A stretch of DNA of 39,489 nucleotides from a virus, in IMG/VR virus record IMGVR_UViG_3300031963_000365, positions 1-39,489 of that record, one strand, 5' to 3'. The notes under the pieces are model-generated. The model worked only from the letters and a program-made list of their open reading frames with translations, was not told the DNA's origin and searched no databases. Positions 20,683-29,568 of this stretch are shown here, piece after piece. The position numbers and the translations under genes are program-made. The first letter of the stretch is position 1. Every line of letters begins with the position of its first letter.

Positions 20683-21545
20683 TGGGACAAACGGTTGGGC
20701 AACACGGCGTTGCCGCCTTTACCAACCCATCGAACGGCGACCCGCTCAACGCCACGGTGGTCAAGGCCAACGACAATACAGTACGCAGCGCCTACGTCGA
20801 TCACGACAACGACGGCGGCATCCACCTCCAGTCCTCCACGCTGGCTACTCGCCCCGTGGCAGGGTCGGCGGGGCGCAAGTGGCTCACGACCGATACGGGG
20901 TCGGTCAAGCTCTGGTTTGACACCGGCTCGGCGTGGGAGGAGATCAGCTATCTCAATAGCTCGTCAAACCTGAACGCCAGCAACCTGAGCAGCGGGACGG
21001 TGCCCGACGCACGGTTCCCCTCGGTCCTGCCAGCGGTCAGTGGTGCGAACCTGACCAACATCCCCGCTGGGGCGGCAGGGACGCTGACGGGGACCACGCT
21101 GGCCTCCAATGTCGTCACCTCCTCGCTGACCACCGTGGGGACGCTGACGGGCCTCACGCTGGGCGGCACGGCGAACTTGCAGGACAACACCTTGCAGCGC
21201 CCGACCCTCCGAGACTACGGGGAAACCCGCACCGCGCCGACCATCTCCACCGGCACCTTGACGTTGAACTTGGAGAACGGCAATGTCTTTGAGGTGTCGC
21301 TGAACGCCAACGTGACCACGCTGACGATTAGCAATCCTCCGGCCAGCGGGACGGCAGGATCGTTCACGCTCAAGCTGCAAGCGGACGGCACGGCCCGGAC
21401 GATCACATGGGGCGCGGCAGTCAAGTGGCCCGGTGGGACGGCCCCGACGCTGACATCCACCAACAACAAGGTGGATGTGCTGGTGTTCGTGACGATGGAC
21501 GCAGGGACGACATGGTACGGCTTCGTTGCTGGACAAAACTTGTAA
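20682..21545 (+). CDS. Tail fibre protein (module-sharing)
   Basis: 287 residues; ATG overlaps the previous stop, with GGGGAGG upstream. The N-terminal module (NATVVKANDNTVRSAYVDHD to LWFDTGSAWEEI) is paralogous to the central part of the protein at 24402-25790. The middle (LASNVVTSSLTTVGTLTGLT) and the C-terminal domain (TLNLENGNVFEVSLNANVTT, KWPGGTAPTLTSTNNKVDVL) are paralogous to the gene at 22005-22931. Ser/Thr/Gly-rich triple-beta-helix-like repeats and late position indicate a fibre or receptor-binding part. Confidence 0.8.
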   Translation: MGQTVGQHGVAAFTNPSNGDPLNATVVKANDNTVRSAYVDHDNDGGIHLQSSTLATRPVAGSAGRKWLTTDTGSVKLWFDTGSAWEEISYLNSSSNLNASNLSSGTVPDARFPSVLPAVSGANLTNIPAGAAGTLTGTTLASNVVTSSLTTVGTLTGLTLGGTANLQDNTLQRPTLRDYGETRTAPTISTGTLTLNLENGNVFEVSLNANVTTLTISNPPASGTAGSFTLKLQADGTARTITWGAAVKWPGGTAPTLTSTNNKVDVLVFVTMDAGTTWYGFVAGQNL

Positions 21546-21562
21546 CCACTGAGAGATGACCT

Positions 21563-21979
21563 ATGGCTTCGTTTAACAAGTTCAACGCCTTCGTCGAAGC
21601 GGTCGCGGAAAAGAAGCACAACCTCGGCTCCGACACGCTCAAGATCATGTTGACCAACACCGCGCCGTCGTCGGCCAATAGCGTGAAGGCGGACATCACG
21701 GAGATCTCGGCGGGCAACGGCTACACCGCTGGTGGCGCGACCGTCACCATCACCTCGTCGGCGCAGTCGAGCGGCTTGTACAAGCTGGTCGGCAACGATG
21801 TGGTGTTCACGGCCACGGGTGCGGTGGGTCCGCTTCGTTACGCCGTTTTCTACAACAGCACGGCAACCAACCAGGACCTTATTGGCTGGTGGGATTACGG
21901 GTCGAGCGTGACGCTGGCTTCGGGCGATACCTTCACGGTGGACTTTGACGCCACGAACGGCATCCTCCAGTTGTCCTAA
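21563..21979 (+). CDS. Putative tail fibre/virion-associated protein
   Basis: 138 residues from ATG 21563. MASFNKFNAFVEAVAEKKHN and LGSDTLKIMLTNTAP are followed by a beta-rich part (AGGATVTITSSAQSSGLYKL, GDTFTVDFDATNGILQLS). I recognise this type as a common small protein within phage tail-fibre modules, usually annotated only as hypothetical or virion protein. It lies between two paralogous fibre genes. The precise role is not known to me. Confidence 0.7.
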   Translation: MASFNKFNAFVEAVAEKKHNLGSDTLKIMLTNTAPSSANSVKADITEISAGNGYTAGGATVTITSSAQSSGLYKLVGNDVVFTATGAVGPLRYAVFYNSTATNQDLIGWWDYGSSVTLASGDTFTVDFDATNGILQLS

Positions 21980-22004
21980 GTTCTCTCTCTGACAGGACCG
22001 CCTT

Positions 22005-22931
22005 ATGCCAGCATTAGCAGATCGCGTCAAAGAAAGTACGACAACCACTGGCACCGGAACGCTGACGCTTGACGGCGCAGCCACAGGCTTCCAGTCGTTC
22101 ACGACCGCGTTCGGCAATGGCGTATCGGTCTATTACGTCATTGCTGGCGGGAGTGAGTGGGAGGTCGGGATCGGCACGACCGGCGCAGGGACGCTTTCAC
22201 GGGACACCGTGTTGCAGTCCTCCAACGCAGACGCCAAGGTGGTGTTCTCGGCGGGGACTAAGGATGTCTTCTGTTCCTATGTCGCGGATCGTGCCGTCAC
22301 GACGGTCGATGCCGTCACGCTGACGAACAAGACGATCAGCGGGGCCAGCAACACGCTGTCCAACATTGGCAACGCTGCGCTGACCAATAGCAGCGTGACG
22401 GTCAACGGCACCGCGATTGCCCTTGGCGCAAGCGGGACGGTGGCAGCGGCGGCTGGCACACTAACGGGCGCAACGCTTGCCAGTGGTGTTACGGCGTCCT
22501 CGCTGACCAGCGTGGGCACCCTTACGGCGCTGACGTTGGGCGGTACGGTGTCGATGGCGGATAACGTCATCAGCCGTCCGCGCTTTACGGACTACGCCGA
22601 GACGTACACCACGCCAGCGATTAGCAGCAACACGCTGACGCTGAACTTGGAAAACGGCAACGTGTTCCGTGTGACGCGCAATGCGAACATCTCGACGCTG
22701 ACGATTAGCAATCCAGCCGCCAGCGGCAACGCCTGTAGCTTCACGCTGATCTTTGACGCCAACGGCACGAGCTACACGATCACATGGCCTGCGGCGGTGA
22801 AGTGGCCGGGTGGGACTGCTCCGACGATCACGACCACGAACGGGCGCTCTGATATGTTCGTGTTCTACACCAACAACGCGGGTACGACATGGTACGCCAT
22901 GACCGCTGCCCAAAACTTCGTGACGACCTAA
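22005..22931 (+). CDS. Tail fibre protein paralogous to the 20682-21545 gene
   Basis: 308 residues from ATG 22005 with AGGA upstream. The N-terminal part (MPALADRVKESTTTTGTGTL, SEWEVGIGTTGAGTLSRDTV) is a typical fibre N-region found in many phage proteins. The middle LASGVTASSLTSVGTLTALT and the final 110 residues (NTLTLNLENGNVFRVTRNAN, WPAAVKWPGGTAPTITTTNG) match the upstream fibre gene closely in protein and DNA. The duplication suggests the C-terminal domain is a reused receptor-facing or trimerisation domain. Confidence 0.8.
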   Translation: MPALADRVKESTTTTGTGTLTLDGAATGFQSFTTAFGNGVSVYYVIAGGSEWEVGIGTTGAGTLSRDTVLQSSNADAKVVFSAGTKDVFCSYVADRAVTTVDAVTLTNKTISGASNTLSNIGNAALTNSSVTVNGTAIALGASGTVAAAAGTLTGATLASGVTASSLTSVGTLTALTLGGTVSMADNVISRPRFTDYAETYTTPAISSNTLTLNLENGNVFRVTRNANISTLTISNPAASGNACSFTLIFDANGTSYTITWPAAVKWPGGTAPTITTTNGRSDMFVFYTNNAGTTWYAMTAAQNFVTT

Positions 22932-22932
22932 G

Positions 22933-23889
22933 ATGCTGGCAGATCGACTACGGATGACCAACAAAGCTGCCGTAGCTGGGCAGCAGTTGTACACCACGCC
23001 GGGGACGTACACGTTTACCGTTCCCGCTGGCGTGACGAGCGTTGATGTCTGTTGCATTGGTGGCGGCGGCGGGGCAATCTCGCGCTCCGATAGCACTGTG
23101 TCGCAAGCGCAATGCAAAGGTGGCGGGGGCGGTGGTCTGGCCTACGCCAATGCCATTAGCGTTACGCCGGGGGCGAGCATTACCGTGATCGTTGGTGCTG
23201 GATCAAGTGGCACAGTCAATGGCGGCGCGTCAAGTTTCAACACCACATCCTGCGCTGCGTCTGGTGGGCAGTCTGGATTTAACGGCGGAGCTGGCGGCTC
23301 TGTCACCTATGGGACTGGCGGCTCTGGTGGCGCTGGCGGCACATCCAATGTTGGGTATAGCGGCTCTGGTAGTGGTACTGGCAACGGTGGCGGCGGCGGA
23401 GGCGGCGCTGGCGGGTACAGTGGCGCTGGTGGTGCTGGCGGTAACAACAATAGCGGCAATACCACTGACAGTGGTTCTGCTGGCGGAAGCGGCTCTGGCG
23501 GTGGTGGTGGAGGAGGTGGTGGTGGGGCAGGGGTATTTAATAGTACGCAATACTTTGAGGAGTATTACTCCAACGGTGGCGGCGCTGGCGGAGGAACTGG
23601 CATAAAGGGCACTGGGAGTTCTGGCTCTGGTGGGGCTGGTGGCGTGTACAACGACAGCACCGGCTCTGGTGGCAATGGTGGGTCTGGCGGGGTCGGTGGA
23701 AGCGATGGTACTGGTGGAGCCTATGGCGGCGGGGCCGCATCGTGGGTTTACGGGTGGAAATGGGACCCACCGGGTGATTCAGGTGGCACACTTTTGCAAC
23801 TGGATTATGACAGAAGTGGCGGCAACGGCGCAGTTCGTATCATGTGGGGAGCTGGTCGATCCTATCCTTCTAACGCAGCGGACGTATAA
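22933..23889 (+). CDS. Glycine-rich adhesin-like protein
   Basis: 318 residues from ATG 22933, one base after the previous stop; ATG 22954 (MTNKAAVAGQQLYTTPGTYT) is an alternative start. The N-terminal part is a beta domain (TYTFTVPAGVTSVDVCCIGG). From about residue 44 the chain is mostly Gly/Ser/Ala/Asn with long poly-Gly runs, ending GGNGAVRIMWGAGRSYPSN. The poly-Gly sandwich domain capped by VRIxWGAGRSxPS is characteristic of phage receptor-binding adhesins (the pattern also seen near T4-type gp38 adhesins). It most likely sits at the tail fibre tip. Confidence 0.8.
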   Translation: MLADRLRMTNKAAVAGQQLYTTPGTYTFTVPAGVTSVDVCCIGGGGGAISRSDSTVSQAQCKGGGGGGLAYANAISVTPGASITVIVGAGSSGTVNGGASSFNTTSCAASGGQSGFNGGAGGSVTYGTGGSGGAGGTSNVGYSGSGSGTGNGGGGGGGAGGYSGAGGAGGNNNSGNTTDSGSAGGSGSGGGGGGGGGGAGVFNSTQYFEEYYSNGGGAGGGTGIKGTGSSGSGGAGGVYNDSTGSGGNGGSGGVGGSDGTGGAYGGGAASWVYGWKWDPPGDSGGTLLQLDYDRSGGNGAVRIMWGAGRSYPSNAADV

Positions 23890-23892
23890 CCG

Positions 23893-24390
23893 ATGAACAT
23901 TCTCTCTGATTCCGATCTGCTGGTCATCAAGGAAGTGGACGGCCACGCCGAAGGCTTCCCGATTACCTACAGCAACTTCCGACTGATCCACCCGCAGACT
24001 TCGTTCCCTGAGCTGCCAGACAATTCGTTTTTGGTGGACTACGGCTTCAAGGTGTTCAAGCACACGAACCAGCCACCGATCCCGCAGTTTGAGAACTGCG
24101 CGGACGGACCAATCGTCTGGGACGCGACGGAGGACGCCTACACGAACACCTATATCCTGACGCCGTACACGCCTGAGCAGATGGAAGCCGTCAAGCAGCA
24201 GCGTATTGACGCACTGCGCGGGAAGAAGAACGCCCTGCTTACGGCCTGTGACTGGACGCAGTTGCCCGATGTGACGCTGACGCCGGAGCAGGTGGCCGCA
24301 TGGCGCGTCTATCGTCAGCAGTTGCGGGACTACATGGGCAGCGTGACCGATCCGTTCCATCCTCCCGCGTGGCCGCTTCCTCCCCGCTAA
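23893..24390 (+). CDS. Tail fibre assembly chaperone-like protein
   Basis: 165 residues from ATG 23893. The C-terminal region RKKNALLTACDWTQLPDVTL-type stretch (here GKKNALLTACDWTQLPDV, then TPEQVAAWRVYRQQLRDY) is the signature of the phage tail assembly chaperone (Phage_tail_APC) family, whose members help fibre proteins fold and assemble. The N-terminal half (NILSDSDLLVIKEVDGHAEG) is less conserved. Its location between an adhesin and another fibre gene agrees. Confidence 0.8.
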   Translation: MNILSDSDLLVIKEVDGHAEGFPITYSNFRLIHPQTSFPELPDNSFLVDYGFKVFKHTNQPPIPQFENCADGPIVWDATEDAYTNTYILTPYTPEQMEAVKQQRIDALRGKKNALLTACDWTQLPDVTLTPEQVAAWRVYRQQLRDYMGSVTDPFHPPAWPLPPR

Positions 24391-24401
24391 GGGACTAGCC
24401 G

Positions 24402-25790
24402 ATGCTTTCTGGGTTCCCGATCAGCGGTGCGCCACTCTCCTCGACGGGGGTGGCGCGAGTCCTCATCGCCGCCGTGGGCACATTTACGCTGAGTGGGCAG
24501 GATGCAGCCACCAGCGCCTCGTTCAGCCTGTCTGCCGCGCACGGGTCGTACACGCTCTCGGGTGAGGCGGTCACGTTCCTCAAGGGCGCTCGCCTTGTCG
24601 CGGACCACGGGACGTACACGCTGGATGGGCAGTCCACGGCCTTCGGGCTGGGCTATGCCTTTAGCCCTGTCCACGGCACCTTCACGCTGTCGGGCCAAGA
24701 CGCTACGCTAACCAGCAGCCGCACGTTCCCCTTGGACCACGGGACGTTTGCGCTGACGGGACAGGACGCTGGCTTCCCTGTCACTCGCCTCGTCACGGCA
24801 GACCACGGCACGTTCACGCTGGACGGCCAAGCGACGGCGTTCGGCAAGGGCTACGCCTTTGCGCCGGATACGGGGCACTTCACCTTCACGGGCGAAGCGG
24901 CTGGGCTGATCCCCGCTCGACGGGTGGCGGCAGGCTATGGCGCGTTCAGTCTAGCAGGGCAGACAGCGGATCTCCGCAAGGGGCCGCTGCTGGTCGCCGC
25001 GCATGGCAGCTATACGCTGACCGGCCAGACCGCCGATGTCATCTACACGCAGTCGCAGATCGGGCGCAACAAGGTCGATCCGTTCCCCTCGCCGGTCAAC
25101 CAGCAAGGGCCGGTCGATGCCAATATCGTCCGCGCCAATGACAATCTGGTGGGGTCGGCCATCACCGCGCATGACGGCAACTCGCTGATCCATGTGCAGT
25201 CTGGGACGCTGGCGCTCCGTCCTGCGGTCCTGCCCAACGGCGGGATGTACGTCGGCACGGACACGGGGCTGATCTACTTCTACGTCAATGGCGCATGGAT
25301 CACCATTGGCGATACGGGCCAGAGCGGACGGCGCTGGGGCGCGTTCCAAGACTTTACGGACCAGTCGCACACCTCAATCAACACGGCCAAGCTCATCACG
25401 TTCGACACGATTGATACGGCCTATGGCGTGTCGATTGATACGGGGCTGACCAACTCCAAGATCACGGTCAGTCAGGCGGGGGTGTACAACTTCCAGTGGT
25501 CGGGGCAGTTCACCAATTCCGACACGCAGATCCATGACGTAAACATCTGGCTGGCAAAGAACAGCACCTACGTCACGGGGTCGAACGGCGTGGTGTCCGT
25601 CCCTGAGCGGCACGGCGGGGTCAACGGCCATGTGTTGCCGGGGTGGAATTACTACGTCGAACTGGCCGCGAACGACTACCTCCAGTTGTACTGGGCCGTG
25701 AGCGATCTGGATGTGACGCTGGAGTTCCTGCCGTCCACGGCGGTCCACCCGTCCACGGCATCTATCATCTGCACCATCTCCAAGGTCTAA
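24402..25790 (+). CDS. Repeat-containing tail fibre protein with C1q-like end
   Basis: 462 residues from ATG 24402. About nine imperfect 22-residue repeats of the type HGTFTLSGQDA cover residues 24-215. Next is a module shared with the 20682-21545 gene (VDANIVRANDNLVGSAITAH, then TDTGLIYFYVNGAWITIGD). The final 135 residues (WGAFQDFTDQSHTSINTAKL, ITVSQAGVYNFQWSGQFTNS) look like a trimeric C1q/TNF-type jelly-roll head. This suits a long repeat stalk carrying a receptor-binding tip. Confidence 0.8.
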   Translation: MLSGFPISGAPLSSTGVARVLIAAVGTFTLSGQDAATSASFSLSAAHGSYTLSGEAVTFLKGARLVADHGTYTLDGQSTAFGLGYAFSPVHGTFTLSGQDATLTSSRTFPLDHGTFALTGQDAGFPVTRLVTADHGTFTLDGQATAFGKGYAFAPDTGHFTFTGEAAGLIPARRVAAGYGAFSLAGQTADLRKGPLLVAAHGSYTLTGQTADVIYTQSQIGRNKVDPFPSPVNQQGPVDANIVRANDNLVGSAITAHDGNSLIHVQSGTLALRPAVLPNGGMYVGTDTGLIYFYVNGAWITIGDTGQSGRRWGAFQDFTDQSHTSINTAKLITFDTIDTAYGVSIDTGLTNSKITVSQAGVYNFQWSGQFTNSDTQIHDVNIWLAKNSTYVTGSNGVVSVPERHGGVNGHVLPGWNYYVELAANDYLQLYWAVSDLDVTLEFLPSTAVHPSTASIICTISKV

Positions 25791-25792
25791 CC

Positions 25793-25969
25793 ATGCCTAA
25801 GCGTAAAGCCGTGTTCTGGCGCAAAGACAATCCGCTGCCCAAGAAGGAGCGTACAAAGCTCTCCCCTGCACAGAAGCGGGAGGCGAAGGCGCGAGCAAAA
25901 GCTGCCGGAAGACCCTTCCCGAATTTGGTTGACAACGCCGCCGTTGCGCGTAAAACTAAGGAGAGCTAA
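25793..25969 (+). CDS. Small basic protein
   Basis: 58 residues from ATG 25793, two bases after the previous stop. Very Lys/Arg-rich (MPKRKAVFWRKDNPLPKKER, SPAQKREAKARAKAAGRPFP) with a short NLVDNAA segment. Highly basic proteins at this position, before the putative internal proteins, are common in phage genomes and may be DNA- or capsid-associated. No family recognised. Confidence 0.65.
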   Translation: MPKRKAVFWRKDNPLPKKERTKLSPAQKREAKARAKAAGRPFPNLVDNAAVARKTKES

Positions 25970-26146
25970 ATGCCTATAAAGAGTCGTAGTCAGCAGCGTT
26001 TGATGTACGCCGCTGCCGCTGGCACCGTGAAGAACGGCCCATCGCGCAAGGTTGCGAAAGAGATGATCGAGGCCACGCCGAAGAAGGCGTACGGCAAGAT
26101 GCCGGAAAAGAGCAAGCCTCGCACCGCCGTTATGAAGCGCAAGTAA
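25970..26146 (+). CDS. Small basic DUF3008-like protein
   Basis: 58 residues from ATG 25970 immediately after the previous stop, with AAGGAGAG 5-6 bases upstream. It opens MPIKSRSQQRLMYAAAAGTV and continues RKVAKEMIEATPKKAYGKMP, a pattern close to small phage proteins of the DUF3008 type (MPxKSxxQQRLM...). The end is basic (SKPRTAVMKRK). Function unknown. It was identified by reading the gap between two annotated genes. Confidence 0.7.
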   Translation: MPIKSRSQQRLMYAAAAGTVKNGPSRKVAKEMIEATPKKAYGKMPEKSKPRTAVMKRK

Positions 26147-26167
26147 TCTTCACGGGAGACTCAGATC

Positions 26168-26806
26168 ATGGCACGAAAGCGTGGTGGGCTGGCGGGGTTG
26201 TACGACCGCAACAAAGGATTGATCCGCACGGGGGCGACCATTGGCGCGTCACTTCTCGGTGGTCCGTTGGCTGGCGCGGCGACAGGCGCAGCGTTCCGTG
26301 GGTTGGACCGTGAAGGCAAGCGCGGCATTGGCTTTGATATCGGACAGGGCGCACTCGGTGGCATTGAGGGCTATGCGCTCGGCAAGGGGACGCAGGGCGT
26401 CAAGGGCCTCCTGACCGGCGCAAAGACGCTGCCCCCTGCGCTGATGAAGGTGGGCGTTACTGGTGGCCCCGAAACGATGGTGACGGGCAGCGGTGGCGCT
26501 GGCACCCTCACGGAGCGGGCCAAGCAGTTGTTTAGCCTTGCCAATCAGAAGACGGGCAACAAGCTAGGGTCGTCCGAAGTGCTGGGCGGGATTGCCAAGG
26601 GCTTGTATGGCGAGCGCCAGGCGAACCGGCAGATGGACTTTGAGCGCGAGAAGATGGAGCAAGCGCAGCGCCAGTTCGATGCTACGCTGGGCCTCAAGAC
26701 GCGAGAGGCGGACATCCTCGCCGCGCAGGAAGCCGACCGGAAGCGCCGTGAAGACGAACTGATGGCGGCTCGCGCAGCGGTTCGTGCCATGTTTGGGGGT
26801 GCCTAA
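26168..26806 (+). CDS. Putative internal virion protein with glycine-zipper region
   Basis: 212 residues from ATG 26168 with GGGAGA upstream. Residues about 15-45 are Gly/Ala-rich and hydrophobic (RTGATIGASLLGGPLAGAAT), suitable for membrane insertion. Later parts are Gly-rich and then a highly charged helix (FEREKMEQAQRQFDATLGLK, EADRKRREDELMAARAAVRA). Membrane-active N-terminal segments plus coil fit ejection proteins of podoviruses. It is the first of four consecutive genes of this kind. Confidence 0.6.
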   Translation: MARKRGGLAGLYDRNKGLIRTGATIGASLLGGPLAGAATGAAFRGLDREGKRGIGFDIGQGALGGIEGYALGKGTQGVKGLLTGAKTLPPALMKVGVTGGPETMVTGSGGAGTLTERAKQLFSLANQKTGNKLGSSEVLGGIAKGLYGERQANRQMDFEREKMEQAQRQFDATLGLKTREADILAAQEADRKRREDELMAARAAVRAMFGGA

Positions 26807-29556
26807 TGGCAACCTTTAACACCGCGTTTGGTTCGCTCCCCAGCCCAAAGACGCAGCTCTTTGGCAATCGTCCCCAGCCCCGCACGGGTGGTGGCACAGC
26901 GGGTACGGGTCAGATCGAACAGCAGCAAGCGCCGGGGACGGTGGGCGGCGATACGTTTGCCGACCTCCAGAAGCAGGGCCGTGCCCGTCCTGCCCCGCAG
27001 ATGGCGCAAGCGCCACAGGCGTTCCAAGAGCAGCCCCCGATGCTTGGCGCACTGAGCGCCCAGTTGGGACAGACCGCGACTCCGGCCACGATGTTCCAGC
27101 CGGAGATGGCTCCGACTGCTCCGACTGCTCCAGCTGCTCCAGCTGCGCCGACTGCGGCCCCGCAAGCAGCAGCAATGGCTCCGAGTGCAGCGGCTCCGGT
27201 CCCGATGCTGTCCACTCTTACCTCGCGGCTTCGCTCGGCAGAGGACATTGAGGAGGAGCAGCGCGGTGGCGGTGGGCAGGACACGGGCGGTGCTGGCGGT
27301 GCGGGTGGTGCCGGTGGTGCTGGCGGTGCTGGTCCGACCACTCCCGTCGTACCACCAGCTCCCGCTGGCATGGGCTATAGCGCCACGGGTGGGATCACGG
27401 GTACTCCGCAGATCGACCGGACGACCAACACGGCGACCTACTCCAACGTCGAAGTGCCGGTGGCGAACGCCCCGCGCTTTGGCCCCGGTAATCCGCCTCC
27501 TGCCACTGCCCCGAACGGCTCAACGTTTGTGGCGGATACGGGCGTCACATGGACGAAGCGTGGTGGCGTGTGGACGGTTGAGGCACGGGCTGGCGCTCCG
27601 AACGATGGGATGCCTAGAGGGTACGCTGCGCTGACGCCGCCTGAACTGCTGGCGCAGACGCAAGCCAATCTCCCCGAGGGCTTTAGTGCAGGAACGCTTG
27701 GCCCCAGCGGGGTAGAGATGTTCCTCCGTCAGTACGGCATCCCCGCAAATGAGTCGCAGTACTTCGCGCTCGCACAGCAGTCTGGTATGACGGTGGATGC
27801 CCTCAAGAACTACATCGCCTCGGTTAGAGGGCCGCTGCGGTTTGAGAGCCAGCGTGACATCCAAGTTCGCGCCGAAGAACAGGCGTGGAAGGCGCAGAAC
27901 AACGTCGGTGAGATCCCGTACAACTACGCCTTCGTCCCGGCCAGCGAGGGCGGTCCTCGCCTCCGCAAGCTGTCGTATGACGAAGTAGTGGCGCGTGGGT
28001 TCCAGCCGTATGGCGGTCGTGCCGCGTATGACAATCTGGCGAACGATCTTGCCGCAGCGCAGCAGACGGGCACCCTCGGCCTCCTCACCCGCTTCGGTGG
28101 GCTGACGGCTCCGACTGGCGGTGGGACGCCTGGAGCGGCTGGCGCGGTGGATCTCCTCACGGGTGGGACTACGCCGGTCCTCAAGCAGACGCCGACGACC
28201 ACCTCGTTTGCGCCGAACGATCCGAACGGCCCGTGGTCCTACGACAAGGACAACTGGCTGGAGATTGAACCCGGGTCATGGATTCCCCGTGGGCCGGAAG
28301 CGAACCGTTGGAAGTTTGAGAACGGGCGCTGGGTATCGACGATGGGCACGGGCAGCAATGTCCCCGGTCCCTTTGGTCCGTTCCCGCCGACGAGTGGCCC
28401 CACGGGTGGTCCGACTGGGACTCCTGTCAGTGGACCCACGGGCGGTGGCGTGACGGGTGGTGGCACTCCTGCGACGGCTGGTGGTGGGCTGATCCCGAGA
28501 ACGCCTATCCCGACGCTTCCCCCGTTCTACACTGCGCCTACTGCGCCGACGGGAGCAGTACCTCCCGCGACGATGAACCTGTCGAACGCGGCGCGAGATC
28601 TTCGCACGAAGCTTTTGGAGCAACTGACCAAGCTGGAAGGTCCGTCCGAGATTCAGGGCCAGGCATACGAGGCGCTGCGGAAGGCGAAGGCCGATGAACT
28701 GGCCGCGCAGTATGGGGCCGAACGCTCACGGCTGGAAGAAGAACTGGCGCGGCGTGGCTTGAGTGCGTCCACGATTGGCGGCGGTCGCTATGGTGATCTG
28801 GCTGGGCAGCAAGCGCGAGCCATTGCTGGCTTTGAGGCGGAGTTGTTGCAGCAGCAAGCCGAGGCGGATCAGCGCCGTCAGCAGATGTACTTCACCGGCC
28901 TCAGCGATCTGACCAAGACGGAATCGGACATCGAACTCCGTGCCGCACAGTTGCAGCAGGAAGCCGCGCTGCGTGGGCGGGAGTTGGATCTCCAGAGCGC
29001 CCGTGATATGGCAACCTCGGAGTACCAGCGTGGGCAGTTGGGCCTCGGGTACGCTGAGATGGGAAGCCGTGAGCGCATCGCTGGCGCACAGCTTGACGAA
29101 CAGAAGCGCAGCGCCGAGGTCCTGGAAGGGATTCGCACGGGCGAGCTGACCCTGAGCCAGGGGGTGCAGATCGCGCAGATCCTCCGTGGGATGTACGCTG
29201 GGGAGATTCCGGTGGAAGCGTGGGAGTCCCTGCTCCGTTCGCTGGGTGTGGACCCGACGAAGTATCCGCGTCCGAACGTCACGCGTACCACAACGACCAC
29301 GCCGACCACCACGACGACGAACACGCCCACCACGACCACAACGACCACGCCGACCACGACCACGCCGACGACCACCAATCCGAGGGGTCCGACTGACACG
29401 ACGAACCCGAACACGCCGATTGCAATTACGCAGATCCCGAACGATCTCAGCGGGTACGCGAACGGGCAGAAGTTCTCCTACTTCGGGGTGACGTTGACGC
29501 TCCTGAATGGCGTGTTGCGTGACGATACGGGTCGCGCCTACCGCACCGGCGAATAA
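26806..29556 (+). CDS. Large internal/ejection protein (putative)
   Basis: 916 residues; ATG overlaps the previous stop. The N-terminal 170 residues are Pro/Ala/Gly-rich and disordered. A middle part holds folded segments (LRQYGIPANESQYFALAQQS, YNYAFVPASEGGPRLRKLSY). A long alpha-helical/coiled region (ADELAAQYGAERSRLEEELA, RGRELDLQSARDMATSEYQR) precedes a Thr/Pro linker made by ACC/ACG repeats. The last 35 residues (IAITQIPNDLSGYANGQKFS) form a short beta unit. Size, helix content and place suggest a DNA-ejection protein. It has no transglycosylase motif that I can see. Confidence 0.6.
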   Translation: MATFNTAFGSLPSPKTQLFGNRPQPRTGGGTAGTGQIEQQQAPGTVGGDTFADLQKQGRARPAPQMAQAPQAFQEQPPMLGALSAQLGQTATPATMFQPEMAPTAPTAPAAPAAPTAAPQAAAMAPSAAAPVPMLSTLTSRLRSAEDIEEEQRGGGGQDTGGAGGAGGAGGAGGAGPTTPVVPPAPAGMGYSATGGITGTPQIDRTTNTATYSNVEVPVANAPRFGPGNPPPATAPNGSTFVADTGVTWTKRGGVWTVEARAGAPNDGMPRGYAALTPPELLAQTQANLPEGFSAGTLGPSGVEMFLRQYGIPANESQYFALAQQSGMTVDALKNYIASVRGPLRFESQRDIQVRAEEQAWKAQNNVGEIPYNYAFVPASEGGPRLRKLSYDEVVARGFQPYGGRAAYDNLANDLAAAQQTGTLGLLTRFGGLTAPTGGGTPGAAGAVDLLTGGTTPVLKQTPTTTSFAPNDPNGPWSYDKDNWLEIEPGSWIPRGPEANRWKFENGRWVSTMGTGSNVPGPFGPFPPTSGPTGGPTGTPVSGPTGGGVTGGGTPATAGGGLIPRTPIPTLPPFYTAPTAPTGAVPPATMNLSNAARDLRTKLLEQLTKLEGPSEIQGQAYEALRKAKADELAAQYGAERSRLEEELARRGLSASTIGGGRYGDLAGQQARAIAGFEAELLQQQAEADQRRQQMYFTGLSDLTKTESDIELRAAQLQQEAALRGRELDLQSARDMATSEYQRGQLGLGYAEMGSRERIAGAQLDEQKRSAEVLEGIRTGELTLSQGVQIAQILRGMYAGEIPVEAWESLLRSLGVDPTKYPRPNVTRTTTTTPTTTTTNTPTTTTTTTPTTTTPTTTNPRGPTDTTNPNTPIAITQIPNDLSGYANGQKFSYFGVTLTLLNGVLRDDTGRAYRTGE

Positions 29557-29568
29557 CCAGAGGACACG

